Of a stretch of 64,000 nucleotides of DNA, positions 52,623 to 61,942 are shown in pieces. The DNA lies in contig NZ_CH672376.1 in the NCBI RefSeq assembly GCF_000153105.1, positions 2,643,817-2,707,816 of the forward strand. Direction: 5' to 3'. Position 1 is the first letter of the stretch, and each line of letters opens with the position of its first letter. Below the pieces are notes generated by a model. That model did no database searches. It was given only the letters and a program-made list of their open reading frames with translations, and was not told the origin of the DNA. The translations under genes were made by a program, and so were the position numbers. Source of the DNA: Blastopirellula marina DSM 3645. Lineage in GTDB: Bacteria; Planctomycetota; Planctomycetia; Pirellulales; Pirellulaceae.

Positions 52623-54707
52623 CTACAGCCCCCACTCGCGGTTTACGGCGTGAGCGTAGGTCGCTCGGATGATTCCCGCCGCGACCATCAGGAGCACAAG
52701 GGAGACGACCGACAAGACCGGGATTTGGAGAGCCATCGGAATGATTTGCAAGGCAAGCATGGAGGTCAGACCAATACCGAGCACGAGCGAGACGGCGAAC
52801 ATCGTCAAAAAATATCCCAAGAGTACCCACAAGCGTTGGATCGCAAAGATCGAAGTGCTGGTCGCATAGCCCCACGCGAGTGCGACTACCAGCAACAAGG
52901 CGATCGCCGTGGCCGTGAAGTCATTTCCTGCTTTTTCTGGATAGGCAAGCAAGTAGCCGACTCCCAGCAGCATGGGAATGATCGCCCATGCCTGATCGAG
53001 CGCCAACGCGACAAACAATTGCCGCGTGAGATCTTTTTTGCCTGCGGGTCGTAATGACTCCACTTGGAGGGTGCGGCAGCGGCGATACCACACGGTGACC
53101 GGCAGCAGCAATGTGATCATGCTGAATTGAAAGAGAAAGCCGATCAACAACGGCCATTGCGTTTGACGCGCGGGCATGACGCTCGACATTCCAATCCCCA
53201 CCACCAGAAAGGTCGCCCCCATCAACGGGAATGCGAATAGCGGGCGATAAGCGTTGCCAGACTTCCACAGCTGCGCCTGACGCCACACCGAACTACCGGC
53301 GAGTTTGGGAAAACGTCGGCCGCGACTCCAGAGCGATTGCCACCAATGCTGGGAACCGTAAGCGACTCGCCGTTGTTGCTGAGGATCCCAGGGAGAGAAT
53401 CCAGGGTGCATGGATGATTGTTCGTAGACCTGATGCGCAATTCGCGGCAATTGTCGAAAGCTCGCCGTCAACAAAACGACTTCCCCTGCGAGTAGACCGA
53501 CCGCCCACCACCAGGTTGCTCCTCGAAAGAACCAGTTCGTTTCGCCTGCCATGATGGGAGACGCGAAAGAGCCGAACCAAGGCAGCCAAATCAATGTCCC
53601 GGCAAGAAGCCCCAGAGGAACGCAAGCCATACGAATCGACGGCGAGCGGGCCTGAGATCCCGTGTAGATCGTCATGATTAACGACGGCATCACCAACGCA
53701 ATCGCCAAAGCAGGCAACAGCGAAAATTGCGCATTCCACAGCAGGAGCGCTACCGCAAAACTTCCCCCCAGCAACACGAGTAATGCGGCCTGTCGATGAC
53801 GCCGGTGGTAACCGGGAATAATTACGCTCTGTTGCGTCGTGAAGTGTGCCCAGGTTTGTAGCGTGACGATTACCGAGAGGGCCGCAGTCAAGAGAACGGA
53901 GAGCTGCAATGCATAGTGCAGCGCGTACGAGAAGGAAGCGGCATACAGCGTCACGCCGGGAAGCGCCGGCGTGGTGCGATGCGGCGGGCCGGGCCAATCC
54001 ATAAAGATGGCCTGCAGGTGCGGATGATTTTGCAGCGGCGCCAACTGCGCGGGGTCCCAAGCCAGCGGTAATGTCGCCACGGCGTCTTTGGGCGCTTTGT
54101 AATCTACGACGCGATGCGTAAGCACCAAGTATTTCAGATTCGGGATTTGCGCGATCACCGACATCGCTTCGCGGGACAGTCCCGAACGGTCGATCCGCAG
54201 AACCTCAAGTTGCTCAAGCTGCGAAACCTCTTGCGGATAATCGACCAATAGCCGCGCGGGGATCTCTAGCAATCGCAGTTTGGGACCAAGCGCAGACCAG
54301 GCGCCCTCCGGTAGGTTGGGGGATTGAATCTCCAGATTTTGCAACGGCTGCAGCGCTGCAAGCTGCGCGATCCGCTCCGCGGTTAAGTGGGGACTGATGA
54401 GTTTTATGGTGGTTGCATGCGTGAAGGGAGCTAGATCTGCCGGAGGAGCGCCTAGAGGATCATTGACGAACAAGCGGTCAAACTCGCTGGGCTGGCGACC
54501 GGCCAGATTCGCCTTCCAATCGGCCGAGGTAATCGCAGCGCTATTTCCCATCAAAGGAACATCGGGAGCGATCGAGTTTCCGCCGGTATTCGCATAGAGT
54601 CCGACAACAAACATGCCTACCGCCAACATCGCGGCGACCGCGCCCATCAACAGCAGAATCGGCCGACGAGCATAGGTGAGAAACACCTGGTAAAGTTGGG
54701 CGTTCAT
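52623..54707 (-). CDS. ABC transporter permease with leucine-rich-repeat-like outer domain
   Basis: A 694-residue membrane protein. One span near the N-terminus (RPILLLMGAVAAMLAVGMFV) is followed by about 220 residues outside the membrane that read like leucine-rich repeats: LAALQPLQNLEIQSPNLPEG, LGPKLRLLEIPARLL, LEQLEVLRIDRSGLSREAMS and IPNLKYLVLTHR. Ten or more spans then follow. It overlaps the ATPase gene upstream (ATGA), so the two form one ABC system, probably YtrBCDEF-like. An LRR-type sensor loop in such a permease is unusual and may bind a cell-wall compound or antibiotic. Confidence 0.83.
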   Translation of the reverse strand: MNAQLYQVFLTYARRPILLLMGAVAAMLAVGMFVVGLYANTGGNSIAPDVPLMGNSAAITSADWKANLAGRQPSEFDRLFVNDPLGAPPADLAPFTHATTIKLISPHLTAERIAQLAALQPLQNLEIQSPNLPEGAWSALGPKLRLLEIPARLLVDYPQEVSQLEQLEVLRIDRSGLSREAMSVIAQIPNLKYLVLTHRVVDYKAPKDAVATLPLAWDPAQLAPLQNHPHLQAIFMDWPGPPHRTTPALPGVTLYAASFSYALHYALQLSVLLTAALSVIVTLQTWAHFTTQQSVIIPGYHRRHRQAALLVLLGGSFAVALLLWNAQFSLLPALAIALVMPSLIMTIYTGSQARSPSIRMACVPLGLLAGTLIWLPWFGSFASPIMAGETNWFFRGATWWWAVGLLAGEVVLLTASFRQLPRIAHQVYEQSSMHPGFSPWDPQQQRRVAYGSQHWWQSLWSRGRRFPKLAGSSVWRQAQLWKSGNAYRPLFAFPLMGATFLVVGIGMSSVMPARQTQWPLLIGFLFQFSMITLLLPVTVWYRRCRTLQVESLRPAGKKDLTRQLFVALALDQAWAIIPMLLGVGYLLAYPEKAGNDFTATAIALLLVVALAWGYATSTSIFAIQRLWVLLGYFLTMFAVSLVLGIGLTSMLALQIIPMALQIPVLSVVSLVLLMVAAGIIRATYAHAVNREWGL

Positions 54708-55624
54708 GACGATACCTTCTCTGGCGAAGAGGCCTGGTCTTGACGGCTGCCGGTCCACTCGAGAAAGATTTCTTCCAGATTGAGATCCTCGACCTGGACG
54801 TCGGCTCGCCACTTTTCGGCGATCGACTCGCGGAGCTCTTCATCCATCTGGGCTACCGAAACCAGCGCATGCGCCCCGTGCAGCTCGCACCGGATCGCGC
54901 CAGGAATTTGAAAGTCAAGCGGCAGCGCTTGCTGAGCGTGGACCCGCAGTCGTTTGCAACCTTCTTTCAGCGTGTCGAGCGGACCGAACCAAGCCAGCTT
55001 TCCGTCGCGTAGAATGGCCACATGCGAGGCAATTCGCTCTAAGTCAGAAGTGATATGCGTCGAAAAAAGAATCGTGTTTTGTTCGGCCTCGGTAAACTGC
55101 ACCAGCGACTGTAGAAACTGCCGCCGCGCAAACGGATCGAGACTGGCCACCGGTTCGTCGAGCATCAACAACTCGGGCTGATGACCCAGGGCCAGGATGA
55201 CGGCCAGTTTCTGTCGCTGTCCGACCGATAAAGCGCCCACAAGTTTATCACTTGGCAATTGCCATTCGTCCCGCAGACGCTCGACTTGGGCGGGGCGCCA
55301 ACTTTCGTAGAACGCACCGGTGTAGTCGCACATTCCCTGAACGGTCATCCAGGGGAGCAGCTCGAAATCTTGCGAGACGTAGCCGATCCGCGCCTTGGCC
55401 GACGCACTCAAATTCCAAGAGTCTTCTCCCAACAAGCGACACGCGCCGCTTGTCGCTTTCAAGAGTCCTAGCAGGCACTTGATGAGCGTTGTTTTTCCGG
55501 CGGCGTTGGTGCCGATCAGGCCGACAACTTGTCCCGGCTCGATCGAGAGATCGATTCCCCGTAAGACTTCTTCGTCGCCAAAACGCCTCGTCAGCAGCTC
55601 GGTTTGCAATGCAGGAACGCTCAC
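54704..55624 (-). CDS. ABC transporter ATP-binding protein
   Basis: A 306-residue ATPase subunit. Walker A is GLIGTNAAGKTTLIKC, the ABC signature is LSVGQRQKLAVILALG (LSxGQ) and Walker B is LLMLDEPVASLDPFARRQ. It powers the permease encoded next (ATGA overlap) and is controlled with it by the GntR protein encoded upstream (also overlapping). Substrate unknown; the YtrA context points to cell-envelope stress or antibiotic response. Confidence 0.93.
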   Translation of the reverse strand: MSVPALQTELLTRRFGDEEVLRGIDLSIEPGQVVGLIGTNAAGKTTLIKCLLGLLKATSGACRLLGEDSWNLSASAKARIGYVSQDFELLPWMTVQGMCDYTGAFYESWRPAQVERLRDEWQLPSDKLVGALSVGQRQKLAVILALGHQPELLMLDEPVASLDPFARRQFLQSLVQFTEAEQNTILFSTHITSDLERIASHVAILRDGKLAWFGPLDTLKEGCKRLRVHAQQALPLDFQIPGAIRCELHGAHALVSVAQMDEELRESIAEKWRADVQVEDLNLEEIFLEWTGSRQDQASSPEKVSS

Positions 55625-56016
55625 GATGGAATCTCCCGAAGGATTTTGCGAACTAGTTCTAGAATTTGATCATCGGTTAGGCCCAGTTGCCGACTGCGAA
55701 CGATGGCGGCGCGCATCGTCGGACGAAGTTCTTCAAGCCTCTGCGACTTGCTTCCGGAGGGGGATCGCCGTCGAACCATCATCCCTTTACCGCGGACTCT
55801 TTCGACCACGTTGTCATTCTCTAGTCGGGCGTACGCTTTGGAGATGGTCATGGGGTTCACTCCCAAAGCGGTCGCCATATCGCGCACGCTCGGCAGCATT
55901 TCTCCTTCGCTCAGACGTGCGCCCACAATCATCGCTTCGACCTGATCGATGATCTGCCGGTAGATTGGCACGCCGGATGAAGGGTGAACGGTGAATTGCG
56001 TGGGGTCGATCGTCAT
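55621..56016 (-). CDS. GntR-family regulator, YtrA subfamily
   Basis: A 131-residue repressor. The winged helix shows GVPIYRQIIDQVEAMIVGA, MLPSVRDMATALGVNPMTIS and KAYARLENDNVVERVRGKGM, and only a short C-terminal dimerisation part follows, as in YtrA. It starts the operon with the ABC genes (ATGA overlap) and the palindrome at 56030-56051 lies 14 bp upstream, so it very likely represses its own operon. Confidence 0.92.
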   Translation of the reverse strand: MTIDPTQFTVHPSSGVPIYRQIIDQVEAMIVGARLSEGEMLPSVRDMATALGVNPMTISKAYARLENDNVVERVRGKGMMVRRRSPSGSKSQRLEELRPTMRAAIVRSRQLGLTDDQILELVRKILREIPS

Positions 56017-56029
56017 GCCTGAGCCTGTT

Positions 56030-56051
56030 GTGTATTGCTATAGTAATACAC
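56030..56051. promoter_or_regulatory. Palindromic operator of the GntR-ABC operon
   Basis: GTGTATT and AATACAC flank a central 8-nt GCTATAGT, giving a 22-bp palindrome with one mismatched pair. Its position just upstream of the GntR start and its AT-rich GTGTA/TACAC ends fit a YtrA-type operator. Confidence 0.7.
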
Positions 56052-56246
56052 GCGGCGGGCGGACGATGTCAAGGAGATTTGTTGATTAATAAAGACCCAG
56101 AGAATGCGTCCGGCAGACTTGCGCTGGCAAGCTGCGGACGCGAATGGATGCACGAGCCCCAGTAAAAATTTTGTCCCGCGCGGATATTGTGAGAAGCCGA
56201 AATAACAGAAAAATTCGGGCTTGCGCGGTTTTCCGATCGCTGTTTC

Positions 56247-57902
56247 TTAGGCGAAGACCTCTTCTTCAACCACCGGAATTCGTCGTTCGTCGGCCATCCA
56301 CCAGTTGGCGGCCAATTGTCGGTTCCAACGGCCAAAGGCTTCGCACTGTTCCAGTGCATGCGAAAGTTCGACCGCGGTCTGGTAACGATCGTCCGGTGAT
56401 TTCTCCAAGCAGCGGAGGACGATTGCGTCGATTTCGGTCGGGATATCCGTCTTTAGCTGCGACGGCGGAACTGGTTTTTCATGGGCGTGCGCGATGATCA
56501 CTTTGATCGGGCGATCGTAATTGAACGGCGCCTGACCGGTTAGCATGAAATACATGAGCGCGCCGAGCGAATAAATATCGCCGCGGGCGTCTGGTTCATG
56601 CTCGCCGGAGGCTTGCTCTGGCGACATGAACAGCGGCGAACCGGTGATCGAGCCTTCCTGGGTCAGCTGCGTATCTTCGGCGGTCGTTTCTATCGGCTTG
56701 GCCAGACCGAAATCGAGCAGTTTCGCCACGTCGTAATGGCCGCCGCGCTGGGCGGCGAAGACATTCGCCGGTTTGATGTCGCGATGGACCAACCCTTTGG
56801 TATGCGCTTCGGAGAGCGCGTCGCAGGTTTGGGTCATCAGGTAGATCAGCCGCTCTGCCGGCAACGGACCATATTGTTTGACCAGGTCCGAGACCGACAG
56901 CCCCGGCAGAAATTCCATCACGTAATAAAACGTGCCGTCGGCGGTTCGTCCGTAGTCGTAGATGTCGATGTTGTTCCAATGGGAGAGCTTCGACGACAAG
57001 CGGACTTCACGCTCGAACCGAGCCAAGACGCGACTGTCGGCGCCTTTCTCGGCACGGATCAATTTGATCGCACAGGGGCGTTTCATCAGCGTATGCTCGG
57101 CGAGATAAACTTCGCCCATGCCGCCGGAACCGATCAACTTGCGCAGGTGATACTGGCCCAATTGTTTGGCGCGAAACGCTTCGGATCGGAGGCGATTGAT
57201 CGTATGCACGCCGAAGACTGCGACGCTGCTGCAGACCATCATCACCAGCATCGTTTTGCCGACCATATCCCAATTGTTGGAGATCGCCAGGCGGCAATCA
57301 GGCCACATAATGCCGCCGACCGCCATCAGCGCAAGCGGCGCCAGCGCCATCGCGCCGATCACGATCGCCGCGCGAGGCCATTTGTTGGGGATGAACAACG
57401 CATAGGTGAAGATCAACAGCAACCACAGAGGCGCCGGACTTTGAATCATGTGATTGGTCGTATCGCAGCGTCCCAGCGGTTGCAGCTGAATCAGGAACGT
57501 GAAGATCGCCGGCAAACCAAAGACCATCGCCTCTTGCACGCGTAACAGCGGCGTCTGCCGATCGCACTTGGGGCAAAGGTAATAGCCGGTTGTGCCTAAC
57601 AGTGCGACGAGTGCGATGTGGAAGACAAACAGCACATAGCTTTCGCCGTAAGTGGACGAAAAAAAGAATGCCCACAAGTGAAATAGGAGAAACACGCCAT
57701 AGGCGGCCGCCAATGCGAGCGCGGCGACGCGCAGTCGTACGCGCAGCAGTGATTGAGTGATGGCCGAAAAGTGGGGGCTGGAGCCTTCGACCAGAGCGAC
57801 ATTTGGGGAGAGAGAACGGGACGCATCGGTCGAATCCGATGGCGCAATGACCGTCTCATCGATTTCAGGGGGCAGTTCACTCGATTCAGATGTGCCGCGC
57901 AT
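56247..57902 (-). CDS. Membrane Ser/Thr protein kinase with N-terminal spans
   Basis: A 551-residue kinase. Six spans (about residues 60-250) with a CPKC pair in one loop come first; the kinase domain is C-terminal: IGSGGMGEVYLAE, CAIKLIRAEK (Lys), LVHRDIKPANVF, KLLDFGLAKP and GSPLFMSPEQASGE, DIYSLGALMYFMLTGQAPF. All catalytic residues are present. The order (membrane part first, kinase last) is the reverse of the common PknB layout, so the sensor may be the membrane part itself. Planctomycetes encode many such kinases. Confidence 0.93.
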   Translation of the reverse strand: MRGTSESSELPPEIDETVIAPSDSTDASRSLSPNVALVEGSSPHFSAITQSLLRVRLRVAALALAAAYGVFLLFHLWAFFFSSTYGESYVLFVFHIALVALLGTTGYYLCPKCDRQTPLLRVQEAMVFGLPAIFTFLIQLQPLGRCDTTNHMIQSPAPLWLLLIFTYALFIPNKWPRAAIVIGAMALAPLALMAVGGIMWPDCRLAISNNWDMVGKTMLVMMVCSSVAVFGVHTINRLRSEAFRAKQLGQYHLRKLIGSGGMGEVYLAEHTLMKRPCAIKLIRAEKGADSRVLARFEREVRLSSKLSHWNNIDIYDYGRTADGTFYYVMEFLPGLSVSDLVKQYGPLPAERLIYLMTQTCDALSEAHTKGLVHRDIKPANVFAAQRGGHYDVAKLLDFGLAKPIETTAEDTQLTQEGSITGSPLFMSPEQASGEHEPDARGDIYSLGALMYFMLTGQAPFNYDRPIKVIIAHAHEKPVPPSQLKTDIPTEIDAIVLRCLEKSPDDRYQTAVELSHALEQCEAFGRWNRQLAANWWMADERRIPVVEEEVFA

Positions 57903-58114
57903 AGACTCGCCGGAGTTCGCAATCGTCGATCAATGGTCGTTTCAAGCTTCCCTCATCGTAAGCATTTCGATCAGGGAAGGCGAATATTGCCGGATGGCGT
58001 TTGCTTATTATTCGCGTCGGTAGGGGGGAACGCCAAACCGATGTGCGGAACTGGCGTTTCCCTACTTATACTCGACGATGCACGAAAAGGATTCGTTCGC
58101 AAAATTCTCGCCGC

Positions 58115-58669
58115 TTAGGCGGCTCGACGCGCCGGTGCTGGCGCCGAGAGATCAGAAAGGGCGAGCTTTTCTAGATGGAGACCATCGTTCCCTAAGCGTT
58201 CCCAGAAGATGACGCTCTCTTCCGTTAGCATCCGCGGCAACCAGCTGAGCGCTGCGTTAACGTCGTTGGAGTCCTGATCGGCAGCAATCAAAAGAAGCTG
58301 CGTCTTGAGCAAACCATTGGCCAAACGGGGGAGCGCCATCGAGGCCGTTCCCGGCGTCAGTTTAATTTTGGCGCCGGTGGCGACTAGACATTTGTGCGCC
58401 TGTTTCAGCGGCATGCCGTCTTGTTGCTCACGCGCCTCGAACATGTCGATGCCGGTGTACTCAACCTGCGTGTCGCCCGCATATTGTTGAGTGAATTGAA
58501 TCACTTTTTGCGCAAGCGCTCCATCGCCAACGCCGACCTGAACGATGCGCGTGATCGGCGCCGCTTGGCGGAGGGTGTGATAAATCTCACGTTCGTGACG
58601 CGGCGACGAAAGGTGAGCCTGGTAGAGATAACGCAGGTAACGAACGGCGGTCAATTTGAGTCCCTTCAA
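58115..58669 (-). CDS. Hypothetical protein with Rossmann/methyltransferase-like motif
   Basis: A 184-residue protein. TRIVQVGVGDGALAQKVIQF looks like motif I of class I SAM methyltransferases and VEYTGIDMFEAR like the motif II acidic end. The remainder (LPRLANGLLKTQLLLIAADQ, then ALSWLPRMLTEESVIFWERL) fits a Rossmann-type alpha/beta fold. No catalytic motif can be named, so it may be a non-catalytic relative. Stands alone. Confidence 0.7.
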   Translation of the reverse strand: MKGLKLTAVRYLRYLYQAHLSSPRHEREIYHTLRQAAPITRIVQVGVGDGALAQKVIQFTQQYAGDTQVEYTGIDMFEAREQQDGMPLKQAHKCLVATGAKIKLTPGTASMALPRLANGLLKTQLLLIAADQDSNDVNAALSWLPRMLTEESVIFWERLGNDGLHLEKLALSDLSAPAPARRAA

Positions 58670-58889
58670 AACGACGCCAGATGAAATCGGTCTAATTTAC
58701 GGCACACGACGGCAGTGAAATCTAGCTCCGTCGTGTCGATTTAACCTTCGACCGGCAGAGAAGCGGCTGATGAGGAAATCTGCAAAGTTCGGTTTAGCGT
58801 CGCTTTGGATGACTGCGAAGATTGGCGAATATGCGTTATTCACGTGCGATGCTCTTATCGCGTCTTCGCAGAAAGAGCAACGCACACGG

Positions 58890-59684
58890 CTAAGAGGTTT
58901 CCAGTCCCATCAGATAGCGTCGGCATTCGGCATCGGTGTCGGCAAATTGGCCGCGCAGGAAGTACGAGACCGGCGTCTTGGGATGTTGACGCTGAGCGGA
59001 GAGATACTGGGTGAACGCTTGCTGAGCCCCTGCTGGTCCATGACGTAAGAAATGGAGCCAAGCCCAACAGTGGCGATACTGGCGATCCCCCATCTCGCTG
59101 ACGCTCCGCAGTCGCTCGAGTGTCGCTAGCGGAGAGATTTCCGCCAGCTTGGCTTCTTGGATCACCTGCGGCAGATAATCTCCCCGATGCAGGCGATTAT
59201 TGAGCGGCGGTTCAAAGTATTCGGCGATCCCTTCATCCAGCCAAAGGGGAAGATCGTGATGCGTTTGATGAACGAGCGCGTGACAGCACTCGTGCCGCAG
59301 ATCGGTCAGCAAATGGGGTGATCGATGGGCGAAAACCATCGGCACGTCGTTCGCTTGGATGAAGAGAGCGCGGCGCTGCGGTACGCCTGGAAAATAGCGT
59401 GTGACATAGTCGCGATAGGTGGACGCCGACCCAAAGAGATATAGATGAATCTCGGCCGGTTGCTCTGGAAGCGTCAGAAACGTCGCCAGATCTCGACGCA
59501 GCCCCGCGAGTTCCCCCTCGAATAGGGGCGCCGTGCTCAACGCAAAATCGGCGTGAATCACAAACGGGGGAATCCGTTGTTCATCGGGCCATTCTGGGGT
59601 ATCTGCCCAGGCAGGCCAAGGTGCGCTACCGGCCGCAAGTGCGGCCGAAAGGAACAGTCGCCGGGTAATTCGCAGGGAAGACAT
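58890..59684 (-). CDS. Exported gluzincin-type putative metalloprotease with Tat-like signal
   Basis: A 264-residue exported protein. The N-terminus RITRRLFLSAALAAGSAPW has a twin-arginine-like RRLFL core. The HExxH zinc site is HECCHALVHQ and the third ligand Glu fits LDEGIAEYFE, 17-20 residues on, as in gluzincins (DUF1570-like). C-terminal residues are not recognised. The start at 59684 is set by the signal; upstream codons look non-coding. Confidence 0.78.
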   Translation of the reverse strand: MSSLRITRRLFLSAALAAGSAPWPAWADTPEWPDEQRIPPFVIHADFALSTAPLFEGELAGLRRDLATFLTLPEQPAEIHLYLFGSASTYRDYVTRYFPGVPQRRALFIQANDVPMVFAHRSPHLLTDLRHECCHALVHQTHHDLPLWLDEGIAEYFEPPLNNRLHRGDYLPQVIQEAKLAEISPLATLERLRSVSEMGDRQYRHCWAWLHFLRHGPAGAQQAFTQYLSAQRQHPKTPVSYFLRGQFADTDAECRRYLMGLETS

Positions 59685-59904
59685 AACCCGACTATCCGAA
59701 ATTGATCTGCGATGAAGTGTCCATGGAGCGAGCGAAGAGTAGAAAAAACGGGGCTCCAAAGTCAAGGTCGAACACTTCCTGGGCTAATCCGGTCTTCCCT
59801 CCTTCCCCAGATTCGTTAAGCTCTGGTAGGCAAACGATTAACGGTGAATGATGTACCTATAGCGGCGACATCTTCAGCTTGGGTAAAAAAGCAAAGGACG
59901 CTTT

Positions 59905-60915
59905 GTGAAGTACGCGTCGATCGGACCGATCGCTATCCATTTGCCGGAACGGATCGAAACGAACGAACAACTGCAAGCGGAATTTCCGCAGTGGGACATG
60001 AAGTTGATCGCCTCGAAAACGGGGATCGAACAACGTCATGTCGCTGCTGAAGGAGAGTGCGCTTCAGACTTGGGCGTGAAGGCGGCGCTACGTCTGTTTG
60101 AAGAGCATTCGATCGAACCCCAGTCGATCGACTTTCTCTTGTTCTGCACGCAAACGCCGGACTATCCGCTGCCGACGACGGCTTGCCTGGTGCAAGATCG
60201 ACTTGGCTTGCCGACCAAATGCGGTGCGCTCGATTTCAACTTGGGCTGCTCCGGCTTCATCTATGGGCTGGCGCTGGCCGACGGTTTGATTCGCTCGGGC
60301 GTCGCGCGACGCGTCTTATTGATCACGGCCGAAACGTATTCAAAATATATCGCCCCCGACGATCGCAGCATTCGGACGATTTTTGGGGATGGCGCCGCCG
60401 CGACGCTGATTGAAGCGAGCGACACTCAGGAGCTGTTTGGCTTTCAATTTGGGACCGATGGCAGCGGTGCAGATACGCTGCTGGCGACCGAAGGCGGATC
60501 GCGCCCGGCGGAGGATGCGATTCAACCGCGTCATCGCAAACGCTGGAGCAGCCGGCTGTATATGGATGGGCCCAGTCTGATTAGCTTTACGGTCGGCGCC
60601 GTTCCGCAACTGGTCGAGAACATTCTGGCCGCTGCGTCGATGGAACGCGAGCAACTCGATCTCTATCTGTTTCACCAAGCGACACGGAAAATGCTCGAGC
60701 AACTGCAAGAGCGGCTCAGCTTGGACGAAACACGGATGCCGATCGAATTGAGCAATTACGGCAATACCGTTTCGGCCACGATTCCGATTTTGATCCATGA
60801 CTTGCGCAAGCAAGGTCGCTTGGCGCCGCGTCGCAACCATGTGATGGTCGGCTTTGGCGTCGGCTGGTCTTGGGGCGGATGTATTTGGCGCGATCCATAC
60901 GGCTCGCGTTGGTAA
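59905..60915 (+). CDS. 3-oxoacyl-ACP synthase III-like (KAS III) enzyme
   Basis: A 336-residue thiolase-fold condensing enzyme. The catalytic triad is Cys115 (DFNLGCSGFIYG), His (LYLFHQATRKML) and Asn (ELSNYGNTVSATIPIL). It resembles FabH but is not in a fab gene cluster; the C-terminal GFGVGWSWGGCIWR is typical. It could start fatty-acid chains or make special acyl compounds. It starts at GTG 59905. Confidence 0.93.
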   Translation: MKYASIGPIAIHLPERIETNEQLQAEFPQWDMKLIASKTGIEQRHVAAEGECASDLGVKAALRLFEEHSIEPQSIDFLLFCTQTPDYPLPTTACLVQDRLGLPTKCGALDFNLGCSGFIYGLALADGLIRSGVARRVLLITAETYSKYIAPDDRSIRTIFGDGAAATLIEASDTQELFGFQFGTDGSGADTLLATEGGSRPAEDAIQPRHRKRWSSRLYMDGPSLISFTVGAVPQLVENILAAASMEREQLDLYLFHQATRKMLEQLQERLSLDETRMPIELSNYGNTVSATIPILIHDLRKQGRLAPRRNHVMVGFGVGWSWGGCIWRDPYGSRW

Positions 60916-61114
60916 ATCTTTGCGGCTGGCAAAATCCCCTCTTGGGACGGCTCTGCTTGAAGTCGACGCAGCCCTGCGTAACGATTCGCATGCGGCGAAT
61001 GGTAACGGCGCTGAACAAAAAGGCGCCCACACTGGCTTTTTGCGGCCGATGGAACAAAAATAGAGCGACTAGGCTCACCTCCGCCGTTTGGCTTGCCGCA
61101 GAAGGTTTCGCACG

Positions 61115-61669
61115 ATGCAGTCGCTCCAAGGTCAATTGCTAATCGCGTCACCGCATTTGCCGGATCCCAATTTCTTGCGAACCGTCGTCTTGATGGTGCA
61201 GCATGACGAAGAGGGAGCGTTGGGACTCGTTTTGACCCGGCCCACCGAGTTGACGATGGCCGCGATGTGGCGAGAGATCGCCGGCGAGGAGATCGCCGAC
61301 GAGAACCTGGTCTTTTTGGGCGGACCCGTGCAAGGGCCGCTCATGGCGATACATTCGCATGCTCCGTGCCAAGAGATCGAGATCCTGCCGGGGGTCTATT
61401 TCTCGAGCGACAAAGAAAACATCGAGAAGCTAGTGCGCGAGGATCACGAGCCGAAGCGGATCTTTATCGGCTACTCAGGCTGGGGCGAGCAGCAGTTGGA
61501 AGCTGAGATGGAGGCCGGCGGCTGGCTCTTGCTGCCGGCCGAAGCCGCTCATGTCTTTACGACCGACGTCGAGCGACTGTGGAAAGACGTGACCGGCAAG
61601 ATCGGCGCCGACATCATGCGATCGACGCTGCATCTAAAAGGAATGCCGACCGACCCGACGATGAACTAA
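61115..61669 (+). CDS. YqgE/AlgH family protein
   Basis: A 184-residue protein of the YqgE/AlgH family: LQGQLLIASPHLPDPNFLRT with VVLMVQHDEEGALGLVLTRP, FLGGPVQGPLMAIHS and RIFIGYSGWGEQQLEAEME. It is a widely conserved family with no established biochemical role; AlgH was tied to alginate control in Pseudomonas. ATG 61115 is chosen; 61088 would add nine residues. Confidence 0.94.
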   Translation: MQSLQGQLLIASPHLPDPNFLRTVVLMVQHDEEGALGLVLTRPTELTMAAMWREIAGEEIADENLVFLGGPVQGPLMAIHSHAPCQEIEILPGVYFSSDKENIEKLVREDHEPKRIFIGYSGWGEQQLEAEMEAGGWLLLPAEAAHVFTTDVERLWKDVTGKIGADIMRSTLHLKGMPTDPTMN

Positions 61670-61942
61670 CGTTTCTTTCATCGGAAGCTGCGCTATTTCG
61701 CCAAACCATAACCGCTTGGCCCGGATAGCTCCGCGATCTGGGCCGAAGAAGTCGGTGGGAAGCATCAAGTCGAACTGGGCCTCCGATCGGAGATCGTTCC
61801 GCCGTTTGACATCGCAAAAATGGCACGAACTTCTAACCTGGCGCCGCGCCGATAGCGAAGCTATCGAGGGGCGGCGCCAGAAAAAAACCGCGACCTCAAG
61901 ACTCGCGTCTGGGGTTATGAAGGATGGCGACTTCGTTGCGTT
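61670..61942. repeat. Inverted-repeat element between YqgE and peptidase genes
   Basis: A nested hairpin: GGCGCCGC (61840-61847) pairs with GCGGCGCC (61871-61878), and CGATAGC (61850-61856) with GCTATCG (61860-61866) inside. GGATAGCTCCGC near 61725 matches part of the 45.5-kb repeat. There is no T-run on either strand, so it is not a plain terminator. Confidence 0.65.

Noticed and set aside
58697..58885. 62-codon minus-strand frame
   Set aside because: No hydrophobic or domain pattern, no Shine-Dalgarno sequence, and codon use unlike the neighbours.
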